From assembly GCA_963675055.2 (NCBI GenBank), contig CAXXJE010000002.1:2046001-2110000 (forward strand): DNA of 64,000 nt, in the 5' to 3' direction. Numbering within the stretch: position 1 is the first letter of the stretch; each line of letters opens with the position of its first letter. The notes under the pieces are model-generated. The model saw nothing but the letters and a program-made list of their open reading frames with translations. It was not told the DNA's origin and searched no databases. Shown in pieces: positions 41,899 to 51,181 of this stretch. A program made the translations under genes and the position numbers. This DNA is from PGYT01 sp963675055. Its GTDB lineage: Bacteria > Bacteroidota > Ignavibacteria > Ignavibacteriales > Melioribacteraceae.

Positions 41899-44358
41899 AT
41901 GGCATATCGTAAAGCAGCTAAACCGAAAGAACTAAAACCTGAAGACCTGAAATGGTCGTGCGATCCCAAAATATTCCAGTTTGATTCCACTAGTGAAATT
42001 AAGCCGATTGAAGGAATTATCGGCCAGGAAAGAGCGATGAAAGCTCTTAAGCTTGGTGTTGATCTCAGGAGTCCCGGATATAATGTTTTTATAACCGGCT
42101 TATCCGGAACCGGTAAACTTACCACCGTGAAAAAAATGCTTGAGCAAATCAGCCCCGACTTTGCAACTCTCTACGACTATGTTTACGTGAATAACTTTGA
42201 AGATGAAGACAGACCTGTGCTGATCGAAATGAATTCAGGTCAGGCAGTGGATTTTAGAAAAGACATGGCAAACAGCATTCAGTTCCTGCAGGAAAATATT
42301 CCACGGGTGCTTGAGTCGGATTTATTTCTTAACCAGAAAAAGAAAATGATTTCCGATTTCGGACAATCGCAGCAGGCAATGCTCGATGCTTTCGAAAAGA
42401 AATTGAAGAAGGATGACTTTGCGCTTGGACAGGTAAAGGTCGGTGAAATGATGCGACCCGAGATTATGGTGATTGTTGAGAACAAACCATTGCTTATTCA
42501 GCAGCTGGATGAACTGATTGTGGAAAAAGTAGTCAGCAAACAAAAAGCGAAAAGTATAACAAAAAAATACGCTGCTTACCAGGAGGAGCTACAGCTTGTA
42601 TTTAAGAGAAGTCTGCAACTTAACCAGGAATTCAAGGACTCGATAAAGCGACTTGAATCCGATGAAGTAAAACATGTTATCAATGCGACGTTCGATCATA
42701 TTAAGAGTAAATACAAAATCGACAAGGTCCAAAACTATATTAACCAGGTTGTTGAAAATATTTTTGAGAATCTGGATGTATTTAAAGGCAGCCAGCCCGC
42801 GCGTGAAGAAGGTCCTGATGGAACTATTCTGGATTACCTTAAAGAGTATGAGGTAAATGTTATTCTGGATAATTCAAGAACTCGTACATGCCCGGTTATA
42901 ATAGAAACTTCGCCGACTATGAGCAACTTGTTCGGTGCAATAGAAAAATTTAGCGACGGCAGGGGCGGCTGGTATGCGGATTTTACGAAAATTAAATCAG
43001 GATCGCTCCTAAGGGCAAATGGCGGCTTCATTGTTCTCAATGCTATGGATGTACTCTCCGAGCCCGGAGTATGGCGCGCATTAAAACGAATGCTGCTTCA
43101 CGGGAAACTCGAAATACAGGATGTTTCGAGTTACTACCAGATGTCGCCCAGTGTGTTAAAACCTGAACCGATAGAGGTGGACACAAAAGTACTTTTAATC
43201 GGCAACAATTATGTTTACTCAGTTTTATCCGGTAATGAAGACGATTTCAATAAAGTTTTCAAAGTGAAAGCCGAATTCGATTATGAAATGAAGAGGACGG
43301 ATAATTCACTTGCCGAATATGTTCAGGTAATAAAGAAACTTATTCAAAAAGACAGTCTTCTGGATTTCAATTCAACTGCAATTGCCAAAATTATAGAGTA
43401 CAGCGCAAGGTATGCGGGAGAGAAAAACAAACTTACTACCCGGTTCGCATATATTTCCGACCTTGTAAGGGAATCGTGTTTCTGGGCTCGCGATACAGGA
43501 GATGAGATTGTTACTGAATACCATGTTGACCAGGCATACGAAGCTTCACGGGAAAGGCAGGGACTGTATGAATCGAAAGTAAATGAGATGATGCTTAACG
43601 GAACTATGCTGATTGATACGGACGGGGAACGGGAAGGTCAGGTAAATGGTCTGGCAGTTTACGGCGGCAATCATCACTCGTTCGGCAAACCCACCAGAAT
43701 TACCGCTTCAATCGCGCTGGGAACAGGAAATATACTTAATGTTGAACGTGAAGCAGGATTAAGCGGAAACACTCACAATAAAGGTGTCCTGATAATTTCC
43801 GGATATTTCAGAGAAACATTCGGGCAGCGGGTTCCGCTCTCGTTTAATGCAAGTCTTGTATTCGAACAGGGCTACGGAATGATTGATGGAGATAGCGCTT
43901 CAATTACGGAGATCTGTGCATTGCTTTCATGCCTTTCCGGGTTACCTTTAAAACAATCACTCGCAATAACCGGATCTGTTAATCAGAAGGGTGACATTCA
44001 ACCCATAGGCGGGGTGAATGAGAAAATTGAAGGCTTCTTCGATCTTTGTGAGTTGAGGGGTTTAACCGGCAAACATGGTGTTATTATTCCCGTGCAAAAT
44101 GTAAAAGATCTTATGCTTAAGCAAAAAGTAGTGGATGCAGTTAAGAATAAGAAATTTCATATTTACCCGGTTTCACGGGTTGAACAGGCAATTGAGATCT
44201 TTACCGGAGTGAAAGCCGGAAAGCAAACAAGAACCGGCGGTTACGAAGTTAATACTGTTTTCGGACTTGTTGTTAAAAACCTTAAAGAGATGAGAAAGCG
44301 GGTAAAAAGCGGCGGTACGCCCGCGGGGAAGAGAAAATCATCAAAAGCAAAGAAATAA
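41899..44358 (+). CDS. ATP-dependent Lon-like protease (LonB-type, S16)
   Basis: The protein has 819 residues. An AAA-type N-terminal half has Walker A FITGLSGTGKLTTVKKM near residue 55-72, where canonical GKT/S is GKL here. A long helical insertion follows, then ANGGFIVLNAMDVL (Walker-B-like) and sensor elements. The C-terminal S16 protease domain has the catalytic Ser in MIDGDSASITEICALLS and Lys in GGVNEKIEGFFDLC. It lacks the classical LonA N-terminal substrate domain and no membrane helices are obvious. These proteins degrade damaged or regulatory proteins. The radical SAM gene follows after 15 bases, so the two are probably co-transcribed. Confidence 0.9.
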   Translation: MAYRKAAKPKELKPEDLKWSCDPKIFQFDSTSEIKPIEGIIGQERAMKALKLGVDLRSPGYNVFITGLSGTGKLTTVKKMLEQISPDFATLYDYVYVNNFEDEDRPVLIEMNSGQAVDFRKDMANSIQFLQENIPRVLESDLFLNQKKKMISDFGQSQQAMLDAFEKKLKKDDFALGQVKVGEMMRPEIMVIVENKPLLIQQLDELIVEKVVSKQKAKSITKKYAAYQEELQLVFKRSLQLNQEFKDSIKRLESDEVKHVINATFDHIKSKYKIDKVQNYINQVVENIFENLDVFKGSQPAREEGPDGTILDYLKEYEVNVILDNSRTRTCPVIIETSPTMSNLFGAIEKFSDGRGGWYADFTKIKSGSLLRANGGFIVLNAMDVLSEPGVWRALKRMLLHGKLEIQDVSSYYQMSPSVLKPEPIEVDTKVLLIGNNYVYSVLSGNEDDFNKVFKVKAEFDYEMKRTDNSLAEYVQVIKKLIQKDSLLDFNSTAIAKIIEYSARYAGEKNKLTTRFAYISDLVRESCFWARDTGDEIVTEYHVDQAYEASRERQGLYESKVNEMMLNGTMLIDTDGEREGQVNGLAVYGGNHHSFGKPTRITASIALGTGNILNVEREAGLSGNTHNKGVLIISGYFRETFGQRVPLSFNASLVFEQGYGMIDGDSASITEICALLSCLSGLPLKQSLAITGSVNQKGDIQPIGGVNEKIEGFFDLCELRGLTGKHGVIIPVQNVKDLMLKQKVVDAVKNKKFHIYPVSRVEQAIEIFTGVKAGKQTRTGGYEVNTVFGLVVKNLKEMRKRVKSGGTPAGKRKSSKAKK

Positions 44359-44373
44359 CCGAAAGTATTAAAG

Positions 44374-45396
44374 ATGGGAGAAGGTGACTATAAATTAGCT
44401 AAATGGTGGGAACAGAAGGACAATGGGAAATTACTTTGCACATTGTGTCCCCGTTATTGCACAATTGGTGAAGGACAGAACGGATTTTGCTATATAAGAA
44501 AAAATATCGGAGGTAAATTATACTCAATCGGGTATGGCAGACCGACAGGTTTCGCGATCGATCCGATAGAGAAAAAACCGTTAAGTCATTTTCTTCCCGG
44601 TACGGATATATTAAGCTTCGGAACAGCCGGTTGCAACCTCGGATGTAAATTCTGTCAGAACTGGTCGATGAGCAAAGCTAAGCTGGATAATACAAATTCA
44701 TATTATGCCAGTCCTGAGGATGTGATAAATCTCGCAAAAAAGTACAATGTGAGATCTATCGCCTTCACTTATAATGATCCTACAATTTTCGGTGAGTATG
44801 TTATTGATGTTTCCAGACTGGCAAGGGAAGCTGGAATAAAAACGGTAATGGTTACCGCCGGATACATTGATGAAAACGCACGTCCGGAAGTGTATAAATA
44901 TATCGATGCGGCTAATGTCGATTTAAAAGCTTTCAGTGAACAATTTTATCACAAAATAACTTTTTCGCATCTTAAAGATATTCTTAAAACTTTAATTTGG
45001 CTGAAAACAAAAACGGACATCTGGTTCGAGATTACAACTCTATTAATTCCTGGAGAAAACGACTCAGTTGAAGAAGTTGAGCAAATGTGTAAATGGATAG
45101 TTGCTAATCTCGGAATTGATATACCAATCCATTTTACCGCATTTCACCCGGATTTTAAGATGACAGACAAGCCCAGAACACCAGCCTCAACACTTAAACA
45201 GGCATATGATGTCGCTAAAAATTTCGGTATTAATCATGTGTATTTGGGAAATATTCATGATTCAGATGCACAAACAACTAAGTGCCCGAAGTGTTTTAAA
45301 TCCTTGATTATAAGGGATTGGCATTCTATTTTAGTAAATAAGTTGAAAAACAATTATTGTCCGGCCTGTGGGACTAAAATTGCCGGTGTTTTTTAA
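44374..45396 (+). CDS. amrS: AmmeMemoRadiSam-system radical SAM enzyme (AmrS-like)
   Basis: The protein has 340 residues. The N-terminal CTLCPRYCTIGEGQNGFC is a cysteine-rich motif characteristic of this group. The radical SAM cluster is GCNLGCKFC (C87, C91, C94; CxxxCxxC), and IDPIEKKPLSHF and FTYNDPTIFGEY are typical of AmrS and pyruvate-formate-lyase-activase-like relatives. The C-terminus ends in a rubredoxin-like pair of CxxC motifs (CPKCF, CPACG). Known family members usually sit with AmmeMemoRadiSam A and B genes, but neither is adjacent, only a Lon-type protease. The chemistry and substrate are unproven. Confidence 0.85.
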   Translation: MGEGDYKLAKWWEQKDNGKLLCTLCPRYCTIGEGQNGFCYIRKNIGGKLYSIGYGRPTGFAIDPIEKKPLSHFLPGTDILSFGTAGCNLGCKFCQNWSMSKAKLDNTNSYYASPEDVINLAKKYNVRSIAFTYNDPTIFGEYVIDVSRLAREAGIKTVMVTAGYIDENARPEVYKYIDAANVDLKAFSEQFYHKITFSHLKDILKTLIWLKTKTDIWFEITTLLIPGENDSVEEVEQMCKWIVANLGIDIPIHFTAFHPDFKMTDKPRTPASTLKQAYDVAKNFGINHVYLGNIHDSDAQTTKCPKCFKSLIIRDWHSILVNKLKNNYCPACGTKIAGVF

Positions 45397-45430
45397 CTAA
45401 TCTTTCAAATATTATCATGGGGAGCAAATT

Positions 45431-45880
45431 ATGAAAGTAATTTCATGTCTTAAGGTTGCATTTTTTTCAATTCTACTAATATCTAGTATTTTTGCACAAT
45501 CCAGCGTAGAAGTAATCGGCAAAGTGTTTCCAAATGCTGATGCTGTTGAGCTTTTTGGAGTAGTGGAGACATCAGTAAAAGTCCCGGTAAGTAAAATTAA
45601 GGAGCAATTAAGTAAAGCAGAAAGTTCGATTATGTTCATGATTAAGAATGGTGATATTATAATTACCGATACAAAAAGAAATCTTTTATCTACTGAGAAA
45701 AGTGTCCCCTTGAAGTCAACTGATGTTCTTCATAAATTCAGCGTAAGCGTAGTGAAGGAACTTCTTTCCAAAGGAAATTCAGATTATGTTATCTTTGAAC
45801 AAAGAGGTGTTGTATTAACTGTAACTAGCGGAACTTATACGATGGAGTTTTCAACACTTTGCCCACCTATGTGTGAATAA
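45431..45880 (+). CDS. Secreted protein of unknown function
   Basis: The protein has 149 residues and a GGGGAG site before the ATG. A signal peptide (residues 1-23) ends SIFAQ. I do not recognise the mature domain. It looks like a compact alpha/beta unit with SSVEVIGKVFPNADAVELFG near the start, a basic middle (DIIITDTKRN), and two cysteines in the last seven residues (TLCPPMCE), suggesting a disulfide or metal site. It precedes a membrane protein and a histidine kinase on the same strand, with gaps of 24 bases and an overlap. The three may form one signalling unit with this protein as a periplasmic ligand-binding or accessory subunit, which is inference. Confidence 0.65.
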   Translation: MKVISCLKVAFFSILLISSIFAQSSVEVIGKVFPNADAVELFGVVETSVKVPVSKIKEQLSKAESSIMFMIKNGDIIITDTKRNLLSTEKSVPLKSTDVLHKFSVSVVKELLSKGNSDYVIFEQRGVVLTVTSGTYTMEFSTLCPPMCE

Positions 45881-45904
45881 AATAATTATAATGGTTTAGT
45901 ACAG

Positions 45905-46462
45905 TTGAAGATTCTATATTATTCAGCAATTATAATTTGGATTTTCCCGGCATTCAGACAATATAAAACCTGGCTGTTTGGTTTTTTTTTAATTTTAGCT
46001 TGTTTAGATCCTCTCGGATTATTGCTGAAGTTCACGGGATATCAGGATTTTACCTTTTTAACCTCAGAGTTATTGGTGCTTTGCTTAATCTTTTGGTTGC
46101 AAAAAAAGACTCTGATGGATTATAAATTGTTGGGTCTGGGGATTCTAATAACATTAATAAATGTATTAGTTGATTTGCCTGTATTAGATAATAGTTTACT
46201 GATTGGAGAGTTGCTAATTGTATTTGTGTTACTCCTCAAGATACTTGCGGAAGAAAATATCTTAAAAAACTCTCTAAACTTATTTTATGTTGTTCTTCTA
46301 TTTTATTTCCTTACTGTTATCCTTAAAATACTAATTGTTATCTTCGGAATAAAACATGCTAATGAATATTTTATTGTTACTTCAGTCTTCCAAATCTTAT
46401 TTGGACTCTTCTTTTCAATCTATAGAGAGGATGACCCCCGACTCCTGGTTAAGCTTGAATAA
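45905..46462 (+). CDS. Small polytopic membrane protein next to a histidine kinase
   Basis: This is 185 residues from a TTG at 45905; no other start gives a complete first helix. About six hydrophobic segments run almost end to end: IIIWIFPAFRQ region, WLFGFFLILACLDPLGLLL, FLTSELLVLCLIFW, LLGLGILITLINVLVD, LIGELLIVFVLLLKILA, and YVVLLFYFLTVILKILIVIF. The tail is short and cytoplasmic. The pattern resembles 7TM sensory membrane domains found fused to histidine kinases, here encoded as a separate gene overlapping the kinase start by 32 bases. A sensor role is inference. Confidence 0.65.
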   Translation: MKILYYSAIIIWIFPAFRQYKTWLFGFFLILACLDPLGLLLKFTGYQDFTFLTSELLVLCLIFWLQKKTLMDYKLLGLGILITLINVLVDLPVLDNSLLIGELLIVFVLLLKILAEENILKNSLNLFYVVLLFYFLTVILKILIVIFGIKHANEYFIVTSVFQILFGLFFSIYREDDPRLLVKLE

Positions 46463-47621
46463 CCCCATAGTATTTTCACTTATTACACTTCTTGTAATTC
46501 TTGCGGTAGTATTTATTTATTATCGTTATGCAATAATTCCTATGAAAAGGAAGCATCTGGAAGAAGAAGAGATTTTAAAACTGCAGCATGCCGAGTTAAT
46601 GGCTTTATTCGCGGAACTCTCTCCTGACCCTATTCTCAGGTTCAATAAGAACGGCGCAATTCTATTATCCAATATGGCTGCACATTCCGTATTCGGAAAG
46701 ATGCTGGGGCATCCCACTAATATAAAATCACTGTTTATTGAATTAAGTGATCTCGATGTCGACCTGTTTATAAATGAAGGGGAAAGAAAGGTTTTTATAT
46801 CTGATATAAGTAAGAATACTTTTCAATGGATTGTGGCCGGCATTTCTCATAATAAAATCGGACAGATCTACGGGCGTGACATAACGGAATTGATAAAGAA
46901 AGAAGAACAAATGTTCGCTGCTTTGAAAGAGGCTCAAAAGGCTAATTCACTGAAAGACGATTTCTTATCGAGAATTTCTCATGAAATTCGTTCACCTCTG
47001 ACATCAATACAAGGAATATCCAGGCTTATTTGTTCGGACATGAAAGATCGTTTGAGTGAAGAATACTTTGAGATGCTGCAATTGATTGAGAATAGCAGTA
47101 AAAGACTCGTATGGACTATTGATCTGATTATTAACATGTCTCAAATACATACAGGGAATCTGTCAATAACTAAAACTGAGTTTAATGTTATCGGCATGTT
47201 GAAAAAACTGAAATATGAATTTCAGTCAATAGCTGATGAAAAATCAATTGAATTTGTTCTAAATACCGGTATGGACGAGTTGATGATTTCAGCCGATGAA
47301 TATTCGGTTGAGAAGATATTTATTAACCTTCTTGACAACGCGTTTAAATTTACTGAAAAAGGACATGTGACTATTGATGTGATTGTTGATGATAATAAGA
47401 AAATAATAAAAATCATTGATACAGGACATGGAATTTCAAAAGCTTATATGGATAATATTTATACTCCGTTCACACAGGAAGAGATGGGGTATTCGCGAAC
47501 TGTTGACGGAATTGGGCTGGGACTTGCGCTTGTTAGAGAGTTTGCTAAACTGAATGATATTGAAATGAAAGTGTTGAGTGAATCCAGTGAGGGAACGGTA
47601 TTTAGTGTAATATTCAAATAG
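46431..47621 (+). CDS. Sensor histidine kinase with one membrane segment and a PAS-like domain
   Basis: This is 396 residues from the ATG at 46431, though frames extend to 46356. One membrane helix (about 11-35: FSLITLLVILAVVFIYYRY) is followed by a coiled-coil linker and a PAS-like region (LFAELSPDPILRFNKNGAIL). The kinase has H184 (SRISHEIRSP), NLLDNAFKFT, DTGHGI and a GIGLGLAL box preceded by TQEEMGYSR. The kinase end closely resembles that of the symporter-kinase at 24078-27689, including the QEE-GY-R element. There is no receiver, and no regulator gene follows. Confidence 0.85.
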   Translation: MTPDSWLSLNNPIVFSLITLLVILAVVFIYYRYAIIPMKRKHLEEEEILKLQHAELMALFAELSPDPILRFNKNGAILLSNMAAHSVFGKMLGHPTNIKSLFIELSDLDVDLFINEGERKVFISDISKNTFQWIVAGISHNKIGQIYGRDITELIKKEEQMFAALKEAQKANSLKDDFLSRISHEIRSPLTSIQGISRLICSDMKDRLSEEYFEMLQLIENSSKRLVWTIDLIINMSQIHTGNLSITKTEFNVIGMLKKLKYEFQSIADEKSIEFVLNTGMDELMISADEYSVEKIFINLLDNAFKFTEKGHVTIDVIVDDNKKIIKIIDTGHGISKAYMDNIYTPFTQEEMGYSRTVDGIGLGLALVREFAKLNDIEMKVLSESSEGTVFSVIFK

Positions 47622-47647
47622 AAAAAGCTGTCCGAAGACAGCTTTTT
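47622..47647. terminator. Strong bidirectional terminator
   Basis: AAAAAGCTGTC (47622-47632) and GACAGCTTTTT (47637-47647) form a perfect 11 bp stem with a CGAA tetraloop. The A and T runs make it a classical terminator in both directions, placed between the histidine kinase (+) and ahcY (-), which converge here. Confidence 0.92.
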
Positions 47648-47663
47648 ACAATACGATTATGAA

Positions 47664-48941
47664 TTAGGTGCCGGCACTGTAATCGTCAAGATACACTACC
47701 TGTTCCTTAGTCAACTTATCAATTTTATAGTTCATTGTTTTTAGTTTTATTCCTGCAATTTCCTGATCCTGTTCTTCAGGAATGTCATAAACGTCAGGAT
47801 TAAGATTAATGCCGCCTTTATCCCACTGGGCAAGTTTTAGCTGTGACATGAACTGATTCGCAAATGACATATCCATAACTTCCGAAGGATGTCCTTCCGC
47901 TGCAGCTAGATTAACAAGTCGTCCCTGTGCCAAAACGTATACTTTGTTACCGTTTTTCAAAGTGTATTCTTCATTGTTATCTCGTACGTCACGCTTGCCT
48001 TTCTTAATGGCTTCCAGATCATTCAGATTCAATTCGCAATCGTAATGACCGGTGTTACATACAATTGCTCCGTCTTTCATCTTTTCAAAATGCTTTTTAA
48101 TAATAATGTCTTTAACACCTGTTGCTGTTATGAAGATATCGCCGATTTTTGCGGCATCATCCATCTTCATTACCCTGAAACCTTCCAGAGTTGCCTTTAG
48201 AGCAGCTGTAGGTTTGACTTCCGTAACTATAACGTTTGCGCCCATTCCCGCAGCGCGCATCGCAACACCTCGTCCACAATGTCCATATCCGGCAACAACG
48301 AAATTTTTACCCGCTAACAGAACCGATGTGGCTCTTAATATACCATCAAGAGAAGACTGTCCTGTGCCGTATACATTGTCGAAATCCCATTTGGTTTCAG
48401 CATCGTTCACAGCGATAACAGGGTACAGCAGCTTTTTGTCTTTTCCCATAGCTCTTAATCGATGAACACCTGTAGTAGTCTCTTCTGTTCCGCCGATAAT
48501 ATTTTCAGCTAGATGAGGGAATTTATTGTGAACAGTAAAAATTAGATCAGCACCATCATCCAGAGTTAAATTCGGTTTCATATCGAGGGTGCGTTCTATG
48601 GACCAGTAAAAATCTTTTACATTCTGACCGTGCCATGCATAAATTTCAGTTCCTTTTTTTGCAAGAGCAGCAGCTATGTCATCCTGCGTTGACAGCGGAT
48701 TGCATCCGCTCCAGCTTATCTTGGCACCGGCAGCTTTCAATGTCTCAATGAGAACTGCAGTTTCTTTTGTAACATGAAGGCAACCTGCAATCTTATATCC
48801 CTTCAACGGCTTTGTCTTGCTATACTTTTCTCTTAGAGCCATCATTACGGGCATGCGTGATTCAGCCCACTCAATTCTTTTACGACCCTCAGCAGCAAGC
48901 TTAAGATCTTTTACTTTATACTTCCCTTTTTTGTAATCCAT
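47664..48941 (-). CDS. ahcY: Adenosylhomocysteinase
   Basis: This is 425 residues from the ATG at 48941; AGGAG lies 12 bases upstream, and an in-frame TTG at 48950 is closer (3 bases), so the start is uncertain. The opening YKVKDLKLAAEGRKRIEWAE, LHVTKETAVL, the NAD-binding VVAGYGHCGRGVAMRAAGMG, FDNVYGTGQSSLDGILRAT and C-terminal VYDIPEEQDQEIAGIKLKT are all diagnostic. It splits S-adenosylhomocysteine to adenosine and homocysteine. Its length is that of the short form without the 40-residue insertion. It follows metK, so synthesis of the methyl donor and clearance of its product are made from one transcript. Confidence 0.95.
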   Translation of the reverse strand: MDYKKGKYKVKDLKLAAEGRKRIEWAESRMPVMMALREKYSKTKPLKGYKIAGCLHVTKETAVLIETLKAAGAKISWSGCNPLSTQDDIAAALAKKGTEIYAWHGQNVKDFYWSIERTLDMKPNLTLDDGADLIFTVHNKFPHLAENIIGGTEETTTGVHRLRAMGKDKKLLYPVIAVNDAETKWDFDNVYGTGQSSLDGILRATSVLLAGKNFVVAGYGHCGRGVAMRAAGMGANVIVTEVKPTAALKATLEGFRVMKMDDAAKIGDIFITATGVKDIIIKKHFEKMKDGAIVCNTGHYDCELNLNDLEAIKKGKRDVRDNNEEYTLKNGNKVYVLAQGRLVNLAAAEGHPSEVMDMSFANQFMSQLKLAQWDKGGINLNPDVYDIPEEQDQEIAGIKLKTMNYKIDKLTKEQVVYLDDYSAGT

Positions 48942-48964
48942 TATATTCAATCACTCCTGTTGTG

Positions 48965-50101
48965 TTATAAGTACTTTTTAAATTTATTAACTAGATCAAG
49001 TTTTTCCCAGCTGAATTCCTTTCTGCCGAAATGACCATACGCAGCGGTATTTTGGTAAATCGGTTTTCTCAGATCAAGTCTCTTGATTATTCCTTTTGGT
49101 GTCAGGTCAACTTCTTTCTTTATTATTTCAGAAATTTTTGCATCCGGTAGTTTACCTGTTCCTTTTGTCTCCACATAAACCGAAACTGGTTCTGCTACAC
49201 CGATTGCATAAGCAACCTGAACCATACATTCTTTCGCCAGTTTGGCTGCAACAACATTCTTTGCAATGTGTCTCGCTGCATAAGTAGCGCTTCTGTCAAC
49301 CTTTGAAGGATCCTTGCCTGAAAACGCTCCGCCGCCGTGTGGAGCCCAGCCGCCGTAAGTATCAACAATGATTTTTCTTCCGGTTAAACCGCTGTCTCCA
49401 TGAGGTCCGCCAATCTCGAATCTTCCCGTTGGATTTACGTGATATTTAGTTTTCTTATCAAGATATTTTGCGGGAATTACTTTTTTAATTACGTTCTCAA
49501 TAACATCTTTCTTTATCTTTTTCTGACTTACATTTGCATCGTGCTGAGTGGAGATTACGACAGTGTCAACGCGAAGAGGTTTATGCTTATCATCATACTC
49601 AATCGTAACCTGTGACTTTGAATCCGGACGAAGGTAAGGCATAGGATTATTTTTCTTCTTTCTTATGTCAGCCAGTTTCTTAACAAGTTTATGCGCATAG
49701 ACAATCGGCATAGGCATATATTCAGGTGTCTGATCACAAGCGTAGCCAAACATTATTCCCTGATCTCCCGCACCGCCGGTATCAACTCCCATAGCAATAT
49801 CGGGTGACTGTGAATGTATCGCGTTTAATACTCCGCAAGACTCAGAATCAAATTTATATTCCGCTTTCGTATAACCAATTTTTCTAATAGTATCCCGAAC
49901 AACATTCTCAACATCGATATACGCTTTGGTAGTAACTTCGCCGCCTACCACTACCAATCCAGTGGTAACAAAAGTTTCGCAGGCAACCCGGGCCTTCGGG
50001 TCCTGTGCGAATATCGCGTCCAGTACTCCGTCGGATATTGCATCGCACACTTTATCCGGATGCCCTTCCGATACAGATTCTGATGTAAATAAGTATGGCA
50101 T
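48965..50101 (-). CDS. metK: S-adenosylmethionine synthase
   Basis: The protein has 378 residues. The diagnostic segments are FTSESVSEGHPDKVCDAISD (ATP/Mg site), GAGDQGIMFGYA (motif with the P-loop-like GAGDQG), GPHGDSGLTGRKIIVDTYGG and GGGAFSGKDPSKVDRSA. It makes S-adenosylmethionine from methionine and ATP. Compared with the family (about 380-400 residues) it is full length. It lies 20 bases after the nucleotidyltransferase gene and 23 bases before ahcY in a three-gene minus-strand unit. I see no SAM or SAH riboswitch upstream. Confidence 0.95.
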   Translation of the reverse strand: MPYLFTSESVSEGHPDKVCDAISDGVLDAIFAQDPKARVACETFVTTGLVVVGGEVTTKAYIDVENVVRDTIRKIGYTKAEYKFDSESCGVLNAIHSQSPDIAMGVDTGGAGDQGIMFGYACDQTPEYMPMPIVYAHKLVKKLADIRKKKNNPMPYLRPDSKSQVTIEYDDKHKPLRVDTVVISTQHDANVSQKKIKKDVIENVIKKVIPAKYLDKKTKYHVNPTGRFEIGGPHGDSGLTGRKIIVDTYGGWAPHGGGAFSGKDPSKVDRSATYAARHIAKNVVAAKLAKECMVQVAYAIGVAEPVSVYVETKGTGKLPDAKISEIIKKEVDLTPKGIIKRLDLRKPIYQNTAAYGHFGRKEFSWEKLDLVNKFKKYL

Positions 50102-50121
50102 TTAATCTCCGTAAATAGTTA

Positions 50122-51099
50122 TTAGTAAAATTCAATCTCCGACGAGTCCCCGGCATTCAACTTTTTGAAATTTCCTTTAACAACAGTATGACTTCCAATA
50201 ATCGAATTTTCAAGCAGTGATTTATCCACTTCCGAATTATCACTTATAATAGAGTTCCGGATTATCGAATCCTTAATTACACATCCTTCTGCAATTGTTG
50301 TATAAGGGCCTATAACACAATTTTCAACAACTGCATTTTCAGCAATAAAAACAGGATCGATTACTACAACATCATTAGGTCTGCGGTTAGTTCCGTTATG
50401 TGACAGCAGATATTCATTAGTGGCTAATAATGTTTCCGGTTTACCGCAATCATACCATCCCTCAACCGGGAATGTGCTTACTTTCGCGCCTTTATCTATC
50501 ATTAACTGAAGCGCATCTGTCAGCTGATATTCTCCGCGGGTTTTAATATCTTGTTCTATTATTTCTGTGAGTGATGATTTAAGAAGTTCTTTGTCTTTTA
50601 TATAATACAATCCTACAAGAGCCAGGTTAGAAACCGGTTCATGAGGTTTCTCAACCAGTTTGGTTATATATCCGTTTTCAGTAATCGCAACTCCGAACCT
50701 TCTGGGATCTTCAACTTTTTTAACGCCCAGCGAACTGGTTTCAGATTTAACAACTTTTAAAATGTCTACATCAAATATCGTATCACCAAGTACAATAAAT
50801 AATTCATCGTCTCCGAATGTCGGAGCGGCTGTATAAACTGCATGCCCGAGTCCGAGCATTTCTTCCTGCACGATAAAGTCACATTCAAGAGATGGATAAT
50901 TCTCTCTAATAAAGGACTCAATCAAATCGCCAAGGTGCCCGATAATAAATGTAGCTTTATCAACACCGGCTTCCATGAGTTTATCAATTATGTATGCGAG
51001 CATAGGTTTGCCGCCGACATTTAAAAGTACTTTCGGTACCGAATGTGTATGCGGTTTTAGTCTTGTGCCGAATCCTGCAGCAGGAATAATTGCTCTCAT
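50122..51099 (-). CDS. Sugar-phosphate nucleotidyltransferase
   Basis: The protein has 325 residues. The N-terminal nucleotidyltransferase domain opens MRAIIPAAGFGTRLKPHT and PKVLLNVGGKPMLAY, with VLGDTIFDVD providing the metal-binding Asp region and YQLTDALQLMID the later motif. Residues about 240-325 are a left-handed beta-helix of hexapeptide-like repeats (AVVENCVIGPYTTIAEGCVI). It resembles glucose-1-phosphate thymidylyl- or uridylyltransferases that supply activated sugars for surface polysaccharides. The exact nucleotide and sugar are not decided. It is the first gene of the metK/ahcY unit. Confidence 0.8.
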   Translation of the reverse strand: MRAIIPAAGFGTRLKPHTHSVPKVLLNVGGKPMLAYIIDKLMEAGVDKATFIIGHLGDLIESFIRENYPSLECDFIVQEEMLGLGHAVYTAAPTFGDDELFIVLGDTIFDVDILKVVKSETSSLGVKKVEDPRRFGVAITENGYITKLVEKPHEPVSNLALVGLYYIKDKELLKSSLTEIIEQDIKTRGEYQLTDALQLMIDKGAKVSTFPVEGWYDCGKPETLLATNEYLLSHNGTNRRPNDVVVIDPVFIAENAVVENCVIGPYTTIAEGCVIKDSIIRNSIISDNSEVDKSLLENSIIGSHTVVKGNFKKLNAGDSSEIEFY

Positions 51100-51181
51100 A
51101 AACTTTATGACTCTTGATTATAAAAAAACAAAATTAAATAATACCTGTACCTTTTCCAAACAGTTGAATACTAACAGACGT

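Noticed and set aside
41899..44358. Loss of Walker A in the Lon-like protease (GKL instead of GKT/S)
   Set aside because: The glycines and lysine are intact and LTT follows; LonB-type relatives vary at this position, so it is not called defective.
45905..46462. Frameshifted single sensor kinase formed by the membrane protein and the kinase
   Set aside because: Both frames are long and internally coherent, and the kinase has its own membrane helix after its ATG, so two genes are more likely.
50102..51181. SAM or SAH riboswitch before the metK/ahcY unit
   Set aside because: The first gene is a nucleotidyltransferase and the short upstream gap shows no conserved riboswitch core.
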